NCBI GenBank assembly: GCA_012295275.1
Contig: CM022677.1
Coordinates: 2,794,133 to 2,858,132 of the forward strand
Length of the DNA: 64,000 bases
Reading direction: 5' to 3'
From: Chrysomallon squamiferum
Taxonomy: Eukaryota; Mollusca; Gastropoda; Neomphalida; Peltospiridae
Shown: positions 1 through 15,040 of the stretch, one piece after another
Layout of the letters: each line of letters opens with the position of its first letter
Numbering within the stretch: position 1 is the first letter of the stretch
Program-made: the position numbers and the translations under genes
Notes under the pieces: model-generated
Databases searched by the model: none
Told to the model about the DNA's origin: nothing
The model's input: only the letters and a program-made list of their open reading frames with translations

Positions 1-107
1 TGTAATAGCATTCTGGTGCTCTAGTGAACAGTTTCTGAAAATGGGTCTTACAACATTTTCAACTGAACTGCTGGCTGTGGCACACCTTGAATCTGTTGTC
101 TAGGATC
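1..107 (-). CDS. Candidate exon running off the window edge
   Basis: After an acceptor-like TTGTTGTAG, the minus strand reads DPRQQIQGVPQPAVQLKML and then TAA. The Gln/Pro-rich composition suits a disordered tail. The exon could equally be a chance open stretch; it is kept because strand and acceptor quality match the other pieces. Confidence 0.25.
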
Positions 108-1040
108 CTACAACAAAATATGATATTCATTAATAAACTAAACATAAAATAAATATTTTCATCTCTAACTGCATTTCACTGTCTTAGCAAGAAGAGTTTT
201 AGTCCACATTTTTTTTTTCCATATACTTTTAACTTTTATATAAAAAGATTAAAATAGAAATACATCAATAAAAGAGATTATGAAAAATATGTTTTAATAT
301 ATTTGAATACTTCTGTAACTTGGTAAAATTTGATATTTACACTGTGTTTTAGACTTTTAGACCAGTTTAAGAAGACTGTCAGGAATATTAAGTAAACATT
401 TTTAACCTATACAGCTATTGTATTAGACGGTAAGTAACCTTTAACAATTCTAAATAACAAATTATTTGATTAATTAAAACATTTAATTGTAATATTCTTA
501 CCTGCCACTTTAATGTAATTTAAATTTTGCCATTAATGAAATATATTTTGTCTTATAAATAAACCACAATTATCAGCTATCAGTTCAATAATGAATCATT
601 TAGGTATTTTTAAAATGTATTTAAAACAAAGAAAACAACAAAATAAATTAAGAAGCTAAATCTTTCAAGCCAATTTATGCATCTTTCAAATTACAACCTT
701 TCAAATCCACCAAAATTCCATCTATCTAATAAATTTCAAAATAATGTAAATATCTTTAGCCCACGTAAAGTATTACATGTATGGATTTCAGATTAGAGTG
801 AGATATTAATAACATCAAATTACAAATTTATACAAATGTTCTGCTCACTACTCCATTAGGCTGTCCTGCAAGTTATTGCACTGATTCTATCTATTAATTT
901 TAATCATTTTACAAAAATACAAATGTATTATCTTTTCAAATGCATGGTTTAATTCAGTGTAAGAGAAAATATTTTGCATAGAATTATTTAAAACTGAAAT
1001 AAAATGGGAAAGGTTTACAATGAATAATGTATTTAAATAC

Positions 1041-1172
1041 CTGCTGGACAGCACCAAATACTTCAACTCTACTGGAGACTCAAGCTGCTCTTTGTTCCAA
1101 AATGTCAATCTGAGTTTGTATTTTTGAAACAATTTCTTGAATATTTTTATCCTTAACAAGCTGATTTAACTT
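1041..1172 (-). CDS. Candidate internal exon, helical, one in-frame stop
   Basis: The acceptor TTTTCAG precedes 1172 and a donor GTATTT follows 1041. The 132-base segment reads KLNQLVKDKNIQEIVSKIQ, then TQIDILEQRAA, a TGA, and VSSRVEVFGAVQQ. The pattern of I, L and V at coiled-coil spacing suggests an amphipathic helix. The closing VEVFGAVQQ resembles VSVEGAVQH in the previous exon, and both carry the same GTGCTGTCCAGCA DNA stretch, so part of the exon may be internally duplicated. Confidence 0.4.
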
Positions 1173-1689
1173 CTGAAAATAAACAGTTTAAATCCACAGT
1201 TTAGTATATTGCTGAACTTGGACAAGAGTTGTCAGAGTCCCATATGGGGATGCCTAGTCTGAGTAAATAAATAAATAAATAAAACACTGTAAAAAATATA
1301 AAATACTGCTACTACTACATTTACTGCAAAACTACTATACTATTTGTATAGCCATCATTACTATAATTACTATTTACTATTATTTCTTATTCAACTAGGA
1401 TTACTGTTATTGAAATAATATTCCTATTACTAAAATTACTATCAATTAATAATAAAAATGATATTTTTTACTCTCTTCATTATTACTCCTGTAGAGAGAG
1501 TGAGAGACAGAGAACAAAATACTTACATACATATCATATGTGACACTGTGTGAAGGCTGACAGTTCCATCTGGTAACAGGAAAGTTAAAAAATGTTAAAT
1601 ACTCGTAAAATATGCTGCTGCTTCTTCTTTTGTTTCAAAACGTAGAAATTTACAACAAAATAATCAGGTTTATATGAAAGGAAGTGTTG

Positions 1690-1692
<3 letters not shown>

Positions 1693-1784
<92 letters not shown>
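1693..1784. repeat. (TG)n-(AG)n compound microsatellite
   Basis: About 26 TG units run directly into about 20 AG units. On the minus strand this produces a meaningless Ser/Leu then His/Thr open frame. Confidence 0.97.
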
Positions 1785-1787
<3 letters not shown>

Positions 1788-1940
1788 GAATTAAAATGCA
1801 GTGTATGATACAAGATTCTAATGTATGTACATGTGTACTTACTGGTACATGTTACAAAATCCAACTTCCTACATTAATTTAAATTGAACTTCATTAGGTT
1901 TAGAATAATGAGAAATACATAAGAAAAACTAATAATTCAC

Positions 1941-2070
1941 CTGTTCAGTTTTTTTTTTCTCTTTTCCAGTGGCAGCAGTACAAACTTTATCCTCAGTGCT
2001 GGACAGCACCTTCTACTGAAACAACTTCACTAGCCAACATCAGCACATCAATTAGAGCTGTATGTGCATT
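1941..2070 (-). CDS. Candidate internal exon with a frame change
   Basis: The acceptor is a run of T followed by CAG at 2080-2071; the donor is GTGAAT at 1940. In phase with the previous exon it reads NAHTALIDVLMLASEVVSVE then GAVQH and a TGA. One frame over, the rest is open as VLSSTEDKVCTAATGKEKK and so on to the donor, in the frame that continues into the next exon. A single indel in or near the GAVQH segment would explain this, either a real lesion or a base-calling error. Confidence 0.45.
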
Positions 2071-2381
2071 CTGAAAAAAAAATACAAATAAAATAATAAA
2101 AATAATAAACTGTTATAAATAAATAATAATGTTTCTGTTATTATTAAAATTAAAATTTTGCTGTTACCAGTTACTGGATTATTCAGACACAAAGGGGTGT
2201 GGGATATTTTTGATGTACTTTGTATACTCATTATAATGATAATGATGGTAATGTTAATAATTCAAATAATTAACAAAACATTAGGAAACAAATGATTATT
2301 ATTATGCTATTTTACAATCAGTAAAGAGATGTTACTATAAAACGTATTTTACTAAGAAATAAAAATAAGATAAAAACTTAC

Positions 2382-2482
2382 AACTTGGAATTGTGCAGTC
2401 TGCAGTGTCTGTACAGCTGATTCATCCTTCTCCATAACATAAACTCCCTTTCTAGACAGCAACTGAACAATACTGCAATGAC
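2382..2482 (-). CDS. Candidate internal exon, weakly ankyrin-like
   Basis: This 101-base segment follows a T-rich tract ending in TAG and is followed by a full consensus donor GTAAGT. It is open in the frame set by the preceding exon and encodes GHCSIVQLLSRKG, then VYVMEKDESAVQTLQTAQFQ and V. The GHxxIVxLL spacing resembles the second helix of an ankyrin repeat, but one partial repeat is thin evidence. The exon ends on a codon boundary and the next exon starts on one. Confidence 0.5.
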
Positions 2483-2616
2483 CTAAAAAATATTTAACAA
2501 TCTACATTTCTCTGATAAATGCATAATTTATTTTGATTATTATCATTCATGCAATATTTCTCTCTCACACACATAAATAAATATATATACATATATAAAC
2601 TAATAAACAAACATAC

Positions 2617-2695
2617 CCTGCCACTGTAGAGAGGTTTCTGAAAACATTCTAACACAGGCCTGACACATCACTTGACACCAGACTGTTGATTCACA
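2617..2695 (-). CDS. Candidate exon 1 of the left-edge minus-strand gene (partial)
   Basis: The open frame contains VWCQVMCQACVRMF and ends ETSLQWQ plus one base before the donor GTATGT at 2616. The leftover G is completed by GT at the start of the next exon, giving GHCS. The upstream limit is only the first in-frame stop, near 2698; no convincing acceptor was found. The three cysteines within eight residues are notable, but no domain is assigned. Confidence 0.35.
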
Positions 2696-3110
2696 TTATC
2701 ATTAGTCTCTTGTTTCCCTTTTCACAAAAATGGCCTCAGTATTTATGATGCTGAAGTAGGGGACTGGGACCTGGGATATTGGCCCCACTCTGTTGTCTGA
2801 ATCAGGTACAGGACTAGCTCAGTCATTTGAACTGTCAGTGTGGTGACACATCTCATGAATGCTGCCTTCCCGAGTCTCATCTTGTTCTGCTACAGCTACA
2901 GCCTCTGTTTTCTTCACTCTGTTTTTTTCTTCTCTTTTTCTTTATCTCATCATCTTTCTGTTTTTCTTCATCCAGCTTCAGCAAGCTCAGATGTCACCTG
3001 CTGCTCAACTTTCTGGCTGTTATTTTTGCCATCGCAGTCATCTGCCTAGTTTTTTGTTTCGCAGCGTAGGAAATGAAGTCTTTTTACCAGCATCAGCTTG
3101 ATTTCACAAA

Positions 3111-4889
3111 AAAGCACACTTCAATGGCACTCTGCCCTTTTCTTCTTGTTCCTGTTGCTGTGTGTAAACCATCGATATATCATATTATAGTATTCCAGCA
3201 GCACTTGCACTCTACAGTATGATACTGATCAATGATTGTGTAGCTGGGTGAGAAATTTATAAAATATATCTGATTTTTTACAGAACCATTCTTTAAATTC
3301 ATTTGGAATATTTTCTCCACATGACCTAGAAAACATAAAAAATAAACAATTATTAGTAATGATATGAAAAATAAAATGGATAATAATAATAAAGATTACA
3401 AAAATAATAAATAAAAATAAACATAATAATAATAATAACATGTAGTAATAATAATAAGAAGAAGAAGAAGAAGAAGATGAAAAAGAAGGAATTACAACAA
3501 AACAAAACAAAGTGTAAATAAATAAAGTAAAATTGACCATTAAGAAAAGAAGGGAAACAAAGAACAGGATAACTAATTGTTTGTGTGTGTTAAATATTAT
3601 TGTAACAAATAATTTTATTAATATTTTACAGCATCTACATATGAAATAACCTGGTCATGTATTTCTTAAATTTGTATTCATCTTTATTTGTTTTTAGTGT
3701 TAACATAGAGCTACACAGGTATTTAGCTTAAATAATATGAAAGCATTTAGGGACCCACCCATTATAAAGTTTAATATGTTTAATAATTATAGAGCAAGTC
3801 AGCAATTTAACCTAAATCTTTAAAAATAATAAATCATAAATAAACTCACTGAAAACAACCTGTCAAACAAAATTAGCATATTTTCTTTTAATAGTTTTAT
3901 TAGTTTATTTCAACAATAAAAAAAAATAAAATAAAATAAAATAAAATAAATAAATCAATAAATAAATAAATAAATAAATAAATAATAATAACAATAACAA
4001 TAATAATAATAAAATTTTTAAATTCTCTATGACTTGTAGTGTGGTGTTTCCTTTGGTGTATGCTACACAAGTCAATTTATTTTAAAACAAATTTAATTAC
4101 TGGCCACTCAAAATTTGCTGATACATCATGACGTTGTTTATGTTGTTCACATTAGTACAACCACTGGTGAATGTTATTATTAATCGAGTGTCGTTATTTG
4201 AAAAAATTCTAAATAAATAAATAAATAAATAAATCATTATTGTTCTCAAATAATATGGCTGCCATCAGTTGTCTATGACTTTTAAATTATAATTAAATAA
4301 AAAAAAAAAAATCCAAACACATTAACATTTATAATAATAAATAGTAATACCTGTCTCCTTCACAAAATCAAATACTTTAAACAACTTTTTTTAATGCGAT
4401 TACACCAATTCTGTAGAAAATTCTTCGAACACTAAATAAAAAAGTAAATCCGTAAAGACCGACAATCATCCCGCATTTTTCCGCACATACAATCACCCCC
4501 CCAAAAAAAAAAAAAAAAAAAAAATTAAAATAATGTTCAAAACAAATAAAATAAAATAAAGAAACATCACAATCTCAATTAAAATTTATTTATTTTATTT
4601 GTTTATTTTATATTTTTTTTTATCTTATTATTAGCCAATCGTTGACCGTAAACTTCAAATAAACGGTGTTTTAATTTTTTTTTCCCCTACTTTTTCTTTC
4701 TTCTTCTTATTTATATTAATGCACCAAATAAAATCACAAAACTTACAACTCACACTATAAGTTGCTTATTATTGTGCAGGAATTTACCAATATTTGAGAT
4801 ACGTCTGAAAACATTGTCTGAAAAAACAAAAATATTATTTTGCCTTTTATTAAATATTGCAGTTAGTGTCCATATCCTACGTTAAAAAA
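3111..4889. other. AT-rich non-coding stretch with simple repeats
   Basis: This stretch has no gene I can support. It contains imperfect ATA/GAA simple repeats at 3420-3480, an AAAAT/AATA-type run at about 3918-4012, poly-A tracts at 4298-4311 and 4502-4523, and AT-rich filler. A possible minus-strand acceptor at 3326 opens into SCGENIPNEFKEWFCKKSD, but no partner exon was found. Confidence 0.6.
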
Positions 4890-5365
4890 AAAAATTAATA
4901 TTTCTATTAACGAGGCGGCAATGCCGTCGGCCCAGGATCGTTCCTAACGTCATTGGTGCACTCCTCATTATTCCTTTTCGTTTTTTCATTCACTGTTATT
5001 CTTATTTTCTGAACGTGCCCATCGTGAATTAAAATATATTATTAATATTTCTATTAATGTCGCTGTCGCTACCTTCGAACTGGCGTTGTTCTCATAGTTC
5101 TCGGAGCCATTCTCACTATTCTTTTCCTTTTTATTAATTATTATTCACTCTTTTTTAGTATTCAGATCCTATTCTAAAATGTATTATACCATTTCTATCA
5201 ATATCACCATCGTTGCCGTCGTAACGGCGTTGTTTCTAGCTTTCTAGAGTCCTTCTCGTTATTCTTTAGCGCTTTTTATGAATCATTCCACAAACTTTTT
5301 GAGCGGGCGAATCACCTCTTCAAATACATTATTGTGATTTCTAGTAATGTCGCCGTCGTTTCAGT
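4890..5365. repeat. Divergent ~140-bp tandem repeat, about 3 copies
   Basis: Three degenerate copies share the order 'TATTAATxTCGCxGTCG', 'GGCGTTGTT', 'CTCxTTATTCTTTxC' and a closing 'TTCAGATCCTATTC'-like stretch, spaced about 140 bases apart (for example 5083 and 5226). The copies are richer in CpG than their surroundings. Confidence 0.6.
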
Positions 5366-5379
5366 ATTAACGTCTTGGT

Positions 5380-5566
5380 TAATATCACACGTCACTGTAC
5401 AGTATTTCTTTACTTAATACTACTAATATCACGTCACAGTTTTTAATTTACTTAATATCACGTTACTGTACAGTATTTATTTACTTAATGCTGCTAATAT
5501 CACGTTACTGTACTGTATTTATTTATTTAATACTGCTAATATCACAATACAGTATTTATTTACTTG
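5380..5566. repeat. ~43-bp tandem repeat, 4-5 copies
   Basis: The unit contains TAATATCACGTTACTGTACA followed by a GTATTTATTTACTTAA-like stretch and a CTGC linker. Copies differ by a few substitutions and small deletions. Confidence 0.85.
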
Positions 5567-6059
5567 AAAGGAGATTCTTCATATTTCGCAGAATAAGGTC
5601 CGCTACATGGAGAAAGAATGAAAAAGAAAAAGAAAAATAGAAATGATATAAAGTGTAATGATTTTGTATAAAAACATTTTGTATCAATTAAAACTGACAT
5701 TTATTCAAACACATACATAAAATAAAAAAATAAAAAAAAAATAAAAAATATGGAATAACATAATAAAAAATAGAAATGTCATAAAATGTCTTAACATGGC
5801 GAGTTTGCATAAACGATTAATAACTAGTGACATCTGATTTGTATGTGTTTTGAAGAAGAAACAGAACAACTGCAGACAACACTTCAAAATCTTCATAACT
5901 TAAGAAGTGCGCCACTTCTAAATGACAGCTGTAATGCACATTTTAATCTGTTTTTACGGTTTTTTCTTTTTTCTTGAGGAGTGTTTTTGTTTTCTTTTTT
6001 GTCTGTATGTTACTTTATTCTGACTTAAACAAATTATTAATATAATTTCCATAATATAG

Positions 6060-7236
6060 GTAGGCAGTCTTTTTATCCACCAGTTTAATAACCTGCGAAA
6101 TTTAAAAGGGGTCGCTGCAGCTCTGTTTCGACTTCAGGACACGTACAAATTAAATGCGACAAGATTAGCAGACGCATTTATACACGAACGATATATTACA
6201 GAGATTATCAGCAGAAGACCGTTATCATCAATTAGGTCGCCTTGCATACATAATGAAAAAAAATACAAATCTGTACATATCTGGATGGAGTTAAGAAAGT
6301 AAGAACAGAAAAAATTCAGAACGTATCTCGGTTAGAACTTCATGACTATGACATACACGGTAGAGAATTAGCGGGACAGATAGAACACGTTTTAGATTTG
6401 ACAAATGAACAGTTAATGTTAGCTCGTGAACAAAAACGTGCTCCGAACAGAAGGAAAAAGTTTTCAAGTGTATCAAAATGTAGGAAAGAAAAGAGAAAAA
6501 ATGCCAGAGTTAAAGAAAAAACAACTTTCGATGCTCTCTGTCGTGCTGAAGACGTTATTAAAGTACGACAGCGACATCGTTTGAAATGTCGCTACCATTA
6601 CAACATCAAAAACCGCTTCTAATTCTTAAGCCTGCTAAAGAAGAGATTCTGCATTTCTCACCGAAAATTGTTCTCTATCATGATTTTATCAGTGATGCTG
6701 CAATTGAAGACATTAAAACAGTTTCTTTGCCACTTTTAAAAACATCTGAAATCGATAACTATGGAAAACATGTGAAATCTGAGAAAAGAATTAGCAAAAA
6801 TACATTTTTAGGAAGAGGTTGCATAGAAGCAGACTTGAGTATTCAGAAAAGAATTGAAGCAATCACAGGTCTTTCAATGAAAGCTTCAGAACGACTGCAG
6901 GTAGCAAACTATGGAATAGGCGGCTACTTTACGGCTCATGCTGACTATTTCCACAAAGCAGATTCTTGTCGTGGAAACAGAATTGCCACGTGGTTAAACT
7001 ATTTGAGTGATGTAGAAGGAAGTGCAACAGTGTTTCTTCATCTTGGTGTAAGAATACAACCTAAAGCAGGTTCAGCTATATTTTGGTATAATTTGTATCG
7101 GAATGGTTCACCTAACAAAATGACAATTCATGTAGCTTGTCCTGTTCTTATTGGCTCTAAATGGGTATCAACTTACTGGATTCTAAAAAAGGGACAAGAA
7201 TTCAAGCGGCCATGGTCCACAAATCCTGAAGAATAA
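6060..7236 (+). pseudogene. Prolyl 4-hydroxylase alpha-subunit homologue, N-terminal half frameshifted
   Basis: P4HA enzymes hydroxylate collagen-type prolines in the endoplasmic reticulum using Fe(II), 2-oxoglutarate and ascorbate. Homology starts after a possible acceptor at 6058-6059 and runs without introns to a stop at 7234-7236. The peptide-substrate region is visible as RLQDTYKLNAT (6129), then AEDRYHQLGRLAY (6211), WMELRK (6282) and QNVSRLELHDYDIHG. These lie in three frames, so about three frame changes occur between 6205 and 6300, and another near 6620 separates CRYHYNIKNRF from LILKPAK. Downstream, 6586-7236 is one clean frame. Lack of introns and the 5' truncation suggest a retrocopy; a large terminal exon with base-calling errors is the alternative. 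No clear poly-A tail follows. Confidence 0.8.
6586..7236 (+). CDS. Open P4Hc dioxygenase domain, 216 residues
   Basis: This frame covers the whole catalytic domain of a P4HA-type 2-oxoglutarate/Fe(II) dioxygenase. Metal ligands are all in place: the HxD motif at H118 and D120 in GGYFTAHADYF, and the distal H182 in MTIHVACPVLIG; K192 in GSKWVS is the expected 2-oxoglutarate anchor. Flanking family signatures are ERLQVANYG, GNRIATWLNYLSDV, AIFWYNL and the terminal KGQEFKRPW. One residue is missing, and the usual Gly-Gly and Pro are lost, in SDVEGSATVFLHLG. The ATG at 6586 may not be a natural start: it sits in the overlap with the upstream frame, and true homology begins near LLILKPAK (residue 11). 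Codon use gives no sign of decay here. It could be the remaining half of a pseudogene or a functional single-domain product. Confidence 0.7.
   Translation: MSLPLQHQKPLLILKPAKEEILHFSPKIVLYHDFISDAAIEDIKTVSLPLLKTSEIDNYGKHVKSEKRISKNTFLGRGCIEADLSIQKRIEAITGLSMKASERLQVANYGIGGYFTAHADYFHKADSCRGNRIATWLNYLSDVEGSATVFLHLGVRIQPKAGSAIFWYNLYRNGSPNKMTIHVACPVLIGSKWVSTYWILKKGQEFKRPWSTNPEE

Positions 7237-11129
<3,893 letters not shown>

Positions 11130-11162
<33 letters not shown>
11130..11162. repeat. (CA)n microsatellite
   Basis: About 16 CA units follow AAAAT-type simple sequence at 11059-11129. Confidence 0.9.
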
Positions 11163-11166
<4 letters not shown>

Positions 11167-12200
11167 GATACCTAAACCAACATTTATTTTTATAAATACA
11201 ACAAATTGTAAAACAATGAAATTCTTTTGCTAAAAACTATTGAAATAAGCTATCGTTTTCTTCAAAACGATTGCGTTTTTCAGCCATGGATTTCTATTTA
11301 AAAATGACGAATAATTTTCAACTAAAGATTTGCAGTGACGTAGAAAGATCGGCGGGAAATATGAATATGTCGACTATACATATTTCAGATCTATATTGAA
11401 AAAAGATCAAACCCAGCGTTAGGCCTGTAATTCACGTAAATATTTGTAACTACCGTCAATGTTTTTAGATATGTATATGCATCATGATCGTAATATCTGT
11501 CTGTCAAATTATTTAATGTGAATCAACCTTAGACAAAGAATGGGAAATAGTGGATGCAAAATGGGCTATAGATATAGAGATTTCAGCAGTTGTTATCTAC
11601 ACAAAAATATCCACTCACGCACACTCACACACACACACACATCATCATCATTTATATATGTGATTGTTTTTATGTATTTATGCATATATTTAGAAGTAGA
11701 AATCGCGTTAGCTTAGGAATTTTATTTTATTTTGAAAAATAATCATTTTCTAATTTCATTAGAATTTATTTAATCTGTATAAGAGAGAGCTTTGTCCGGT
11801 TCATCTTTAAATCCAATTCGCTAGTTCTCCGCTGTTTTTTTACTAAACATTTTTTCATCTATAAAACATTTTAACATTGGATACAGAAGCATTCGGGATT
11901 GTACAGAAATACACTTCTAGAACAATGCATTTATAAACATATTTAAAACATTTCAGAAACATTACATAGTATCCGTTTTTATATATCTATAAATAAAAGT
12001 GTAACCTCTCAAAACATTTTTTGACAAAAACATTACTGCACTGGCTGCTACACCACCATATTTTGTATAAACAAGAAAGTATGTCGCCAAATATAACAAT
12101 ATCGTTATTAAATCTGCTTTTTTCCTATCAAAGAGTTCGCATCATTGAATGAGGTTGTATGGAATGTTCTGTTACGGTTGTCTCCGTTAGCAAAAGTTAA

Positions 12201-12251
<51 letters not shown>

Positions 12252-12306
12252 CATACTAGTGGTAATACAGGCCAAATAAATGAATATTATTAATTAATTA
12301 ATGTAC

Positions 12307-12340
<34 letters not shown>

Positions 12341-12344
12341 GTTA

Positions 12345-12380
<36 letters not shown>

Positions 12381-13900
12381 TAAATAAATCATGTAGACTG
12401 TCTAAAACCTTTTTAGGAGGATGCTGATGATCTACCTTTTATTTTTTTATTTTGCCTTGAAAGTGAACACCTTCCAATATTTCTTATGTTTAATGTATTT
12501 ATTTTTAATGCAGGAAAATTTGAAATTCGCTATGACGTTTAACATGAGCTGAAAGTAAAAGTGAAGCTGTAATACTAACACAGTAAACTGAAAAACACAT
12601 CTGTATTTGTTTTGTTTGTTTTTTCCAGATTAATGTCCTTCTTTTCGTATACTGAACAATTATGGTTTTTAATATTAAGTTATTTTATTAACAATAATAA
12701 GACTATACAGAAACACGTGAAGTGCTAGATGAATACTGTATTTATTACTGTATTGATATTACTGAAAATTATCTGTGCACCTTTCAGTGTCATAATGTGA
12801 TACTTTGTTTTATGACCATGTAACATGACATTCCGCGACACAATTTACATCTCTCCCTACATGAAATTACATGATTAATCTAAAATTCAAATTTATCAAA
12901 TTATGTAATTAAGACTATATCAGATTATTTTTTAAAAACACTGAGAAAAGTAAGTTAATCTAGAATGAAATTCCATGTTTATTCAATAATATAACTGATA
13001 ATCTCTAATTAATGTAATTTTAATTTCTCCTATCAATAATACAGACATTATAAAACTTGCGTCTTATTTTGTTATCGATGGGTAAATTCAGCGAAGATTA
13101 AAAATTAATATGATTTACATGATAATTTGTATTCAGTATAACAAATTTAAGAAGTAATTTCAATACCCATCCCAGCACGATTTGTAGACGTAAGAGATTA
13201 TTGTAAAGAGACGGACAGGACGTCTCTCGGTGGCTTGAACAACGTAGACCTTCCCGTTGTAATTAAACATAGATTACTGGTGACAAATGAAAACAGCTAC
13301 TGAAAGAATTCAAGTAAAATTAACTCATCATTTTTCCATTTCTCAACCCTTTGTTAGCTTTCTTTACATTTGTTGTTAAACATTTAAACTTCTTGACTTG
13401 TGTACCTAATAACATTACCGAAAAAATCTTTTTTTTATTATTTTTATTTTTTTGATAACTGAACACTAATTGTACAATAATAAAAAATATAATTTTAACA
13501 TCAGCATAATTTTAATATTAATATTAATGTCTCAAGAAGATATTAATATTTAGATGTGAAGCGGAGATATTAAACTTCTATCTTTCGTTAACTTTACAAA
13601 ATTATTCAAAATATGAAATTATCAAAAAAACAACGTTAATGTCGTCTATAATAAAATATTTACTTTTTCTGAGGCCCAGCATTGTTTTTGATCAGAGGAC
13701 TGGTAAATTCATAACAAACGTTAAACAATTTCTCTCAATCTCAGTTTTGTCGTATAAACGACCGTAATGTTAGCTAAAGGCGTTTTTCAGGTTTCTGAAT
13801 AAAGACCAAACATTAATTCTAAAAGCAAGGGTTCTTTTTAATGTTATCACCGAAAAAATATAGGATGAAAATGTATATGCGCAATCTGAATGTGTGAGTG
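11163..13900. other. AT-rich non-coding stretch with (ATT)n tracts
   Basis: No gene was recognised. (ATT)n tracts occur at 12202-12250, 12311-12340 and 12347-12380. A 45-50-codon open stretch at about 13155-13310 with locally higher GC is discussed under rejected items. Confidence 0.5.
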
Positions 13901-14620
13901 TGTGTGTGTCCATATCTCTCTGTATAAAAATGTAAAATTATCCTATTTAAATTTATTTTGTGAATATGAATGTGTAAGAAAAATGCCTTTTGTAAACTGA
14001 GAATGTAAAAAAAAAAAGGACTCAGTATTTTTATTGAAATGTACGCAAACTAATAAAAACATGTTCCTTACATCAATTCAGGTCTTTTGTTTTATGATTT
14101 ACAGTCAGCGATCAAGTGGGTTAAGAGAATTTACATTATCCTCACTTGAAAAAATCACAGTTGTTTTCACTCGCGTGTTTACAATAATCATGTTCTATGA
14201 AAAAGGATATATTTTCAGAGATAGGCTTGGTGCTGAAGTGTGCGCTTGTTTAACCAACACAGCATGTTTTTCTACCGAGTTCAAGATTAATAAAGTGTAA
14301 TGAAAATTATAAACAACATTCACAGATTTCTTCGTTGGAATATTTAGATTACTGTTACAGAAATGTGTTCAAAGTTTTTGGTAGAGATGTTTATTGCATT
14401 CGTAACAGTTTATTCAAATTTATCTTAAAAATGCATTAATAATGAAAAACAAGGCAACAACAGAAAATGAAAAAATAATATTTATTTTAATAAATATCAA
14501 CATTAGTAATTATAACTTAAACAACAAGTGTAAGTTAAACAGATATGTCTCTGTACAGAAGACACAGCAGGTACAGATCTAGGGTGTGGTGTGTTAACGT
14601 ATTTGTGTGATGAGAAAATA

Positions 14621-14932
14621 TCACAAATGTTCTCTTGCTCCTCTACCATGTAAAACTTTCCTTTTATTTTGTTCTCTCACACACTGCCTGAAATAAAAAA
14701 TATAAACAGTTACCAAGTAAAATTTCTCAAACAGATTGTCATAGAATTTTATGGTATTTTAAAAGAATGAGAAAGAGAGACAAAGCGAGAAAGATATAAT
14801 GAGAGAGAGAGAAGAAAGTAAGGAAGATGATGATAGAAAGATAGAAAAAAACAAGTGAAACAGAAAAAATACAAAAAAAACAACAACACAACAACATTCA
14901 ACAAAATAAAATAAAATATAAGTGAAATATTG

Positions 14933-14970
<38 letters not shown>

Positions 14971-15040
14971 GAAATGTATACACATTTTTAACAGTGTTCT
15001 TATGGTTAATCTTTAAACTAACAGGCTCAGAAATCACATC
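14621..15040 (-). CDS. Candidate terminal exons E and F of the unrecognised gene
   Basis: Exon E (15040-14982) follows GGCCAG and reads DVISEPVSLKINHKNTVKN plus two bases before a GTATAC donor. Exon F (14687-14621) follows TTTATTTCAG, contributes the third base of a Val codon, and reads QCVREQNKRKVLHGRGAREH, L, stop. An AATAAA-type signal lies downstream near 14485 on the same strand. The basic, repeat-free tail is typical of a genuine C-terminus. Intron E-F contains a (TG)n tract and purine/pyrimidine-rich DNA. Confidence 0.45.

Larger units (their letters stand above)
1..3110 (-). pseudogene. Multi-exon gene or unprocessed pseudogene, family not recognised
   Basis: Reading the minus strand gives a series of splice-flanked open pieces: about 2695-2617, 2482-2382, 2070-1941, 1172-1041 and 107 to the window edge. 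The first three join with matching phase: the first ends one base into a codon, the second begins with the two bases that complete a Gly, and the second and third meet on a codon boundary. Upstream, 3110-2700 holds lysine/glutamate-rich coding-like pieces in shifting frames. Breaks seen: a frame change inside 2070-1941, a TGA inside 1172-1041, a TAA in the last piece and several shifts in 3110-2700. Retained intron positions argue for a duplicated or decaying gene rather than a retrocopy. The piece with GHCSIVQLL and the following NAHTAL loosely recall ankyrin-repeat spacing, but I do not identify the family. Assembly indels could also create these breaks. Confidence 0.45.

Noticed and set aside
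2827-3101. Three overlapping plus-strand frames rich in Phe and Ser
   Set aside because: They are the antisense of the lysine-rich coding-like pieces on the minus strand.
3229-3325. Minus-strand segment SCGENIPNEFKEWFCKKSD after a good acceptor
   Set aside because: No donor or phase partner could be found; kept only as a note.
5705-5940. Plus-strand piece EEETEQLQTTLQNLHNLRSA upstream of the P4HA copy as a possible N-terminal exon
   Set aside because: No convincing similarity to P4HA N-termini and no clear splice sites.
13155-13310. Open plus-strand stretch containing RFVDVRDYCKETDRTSLGGL and a following LNNVDLPVVIKHRLL-like part
   Set aside because: Composition is protein-like, but no family was recognised, boundaries are unclear and about 50 open codons can arise by chance.
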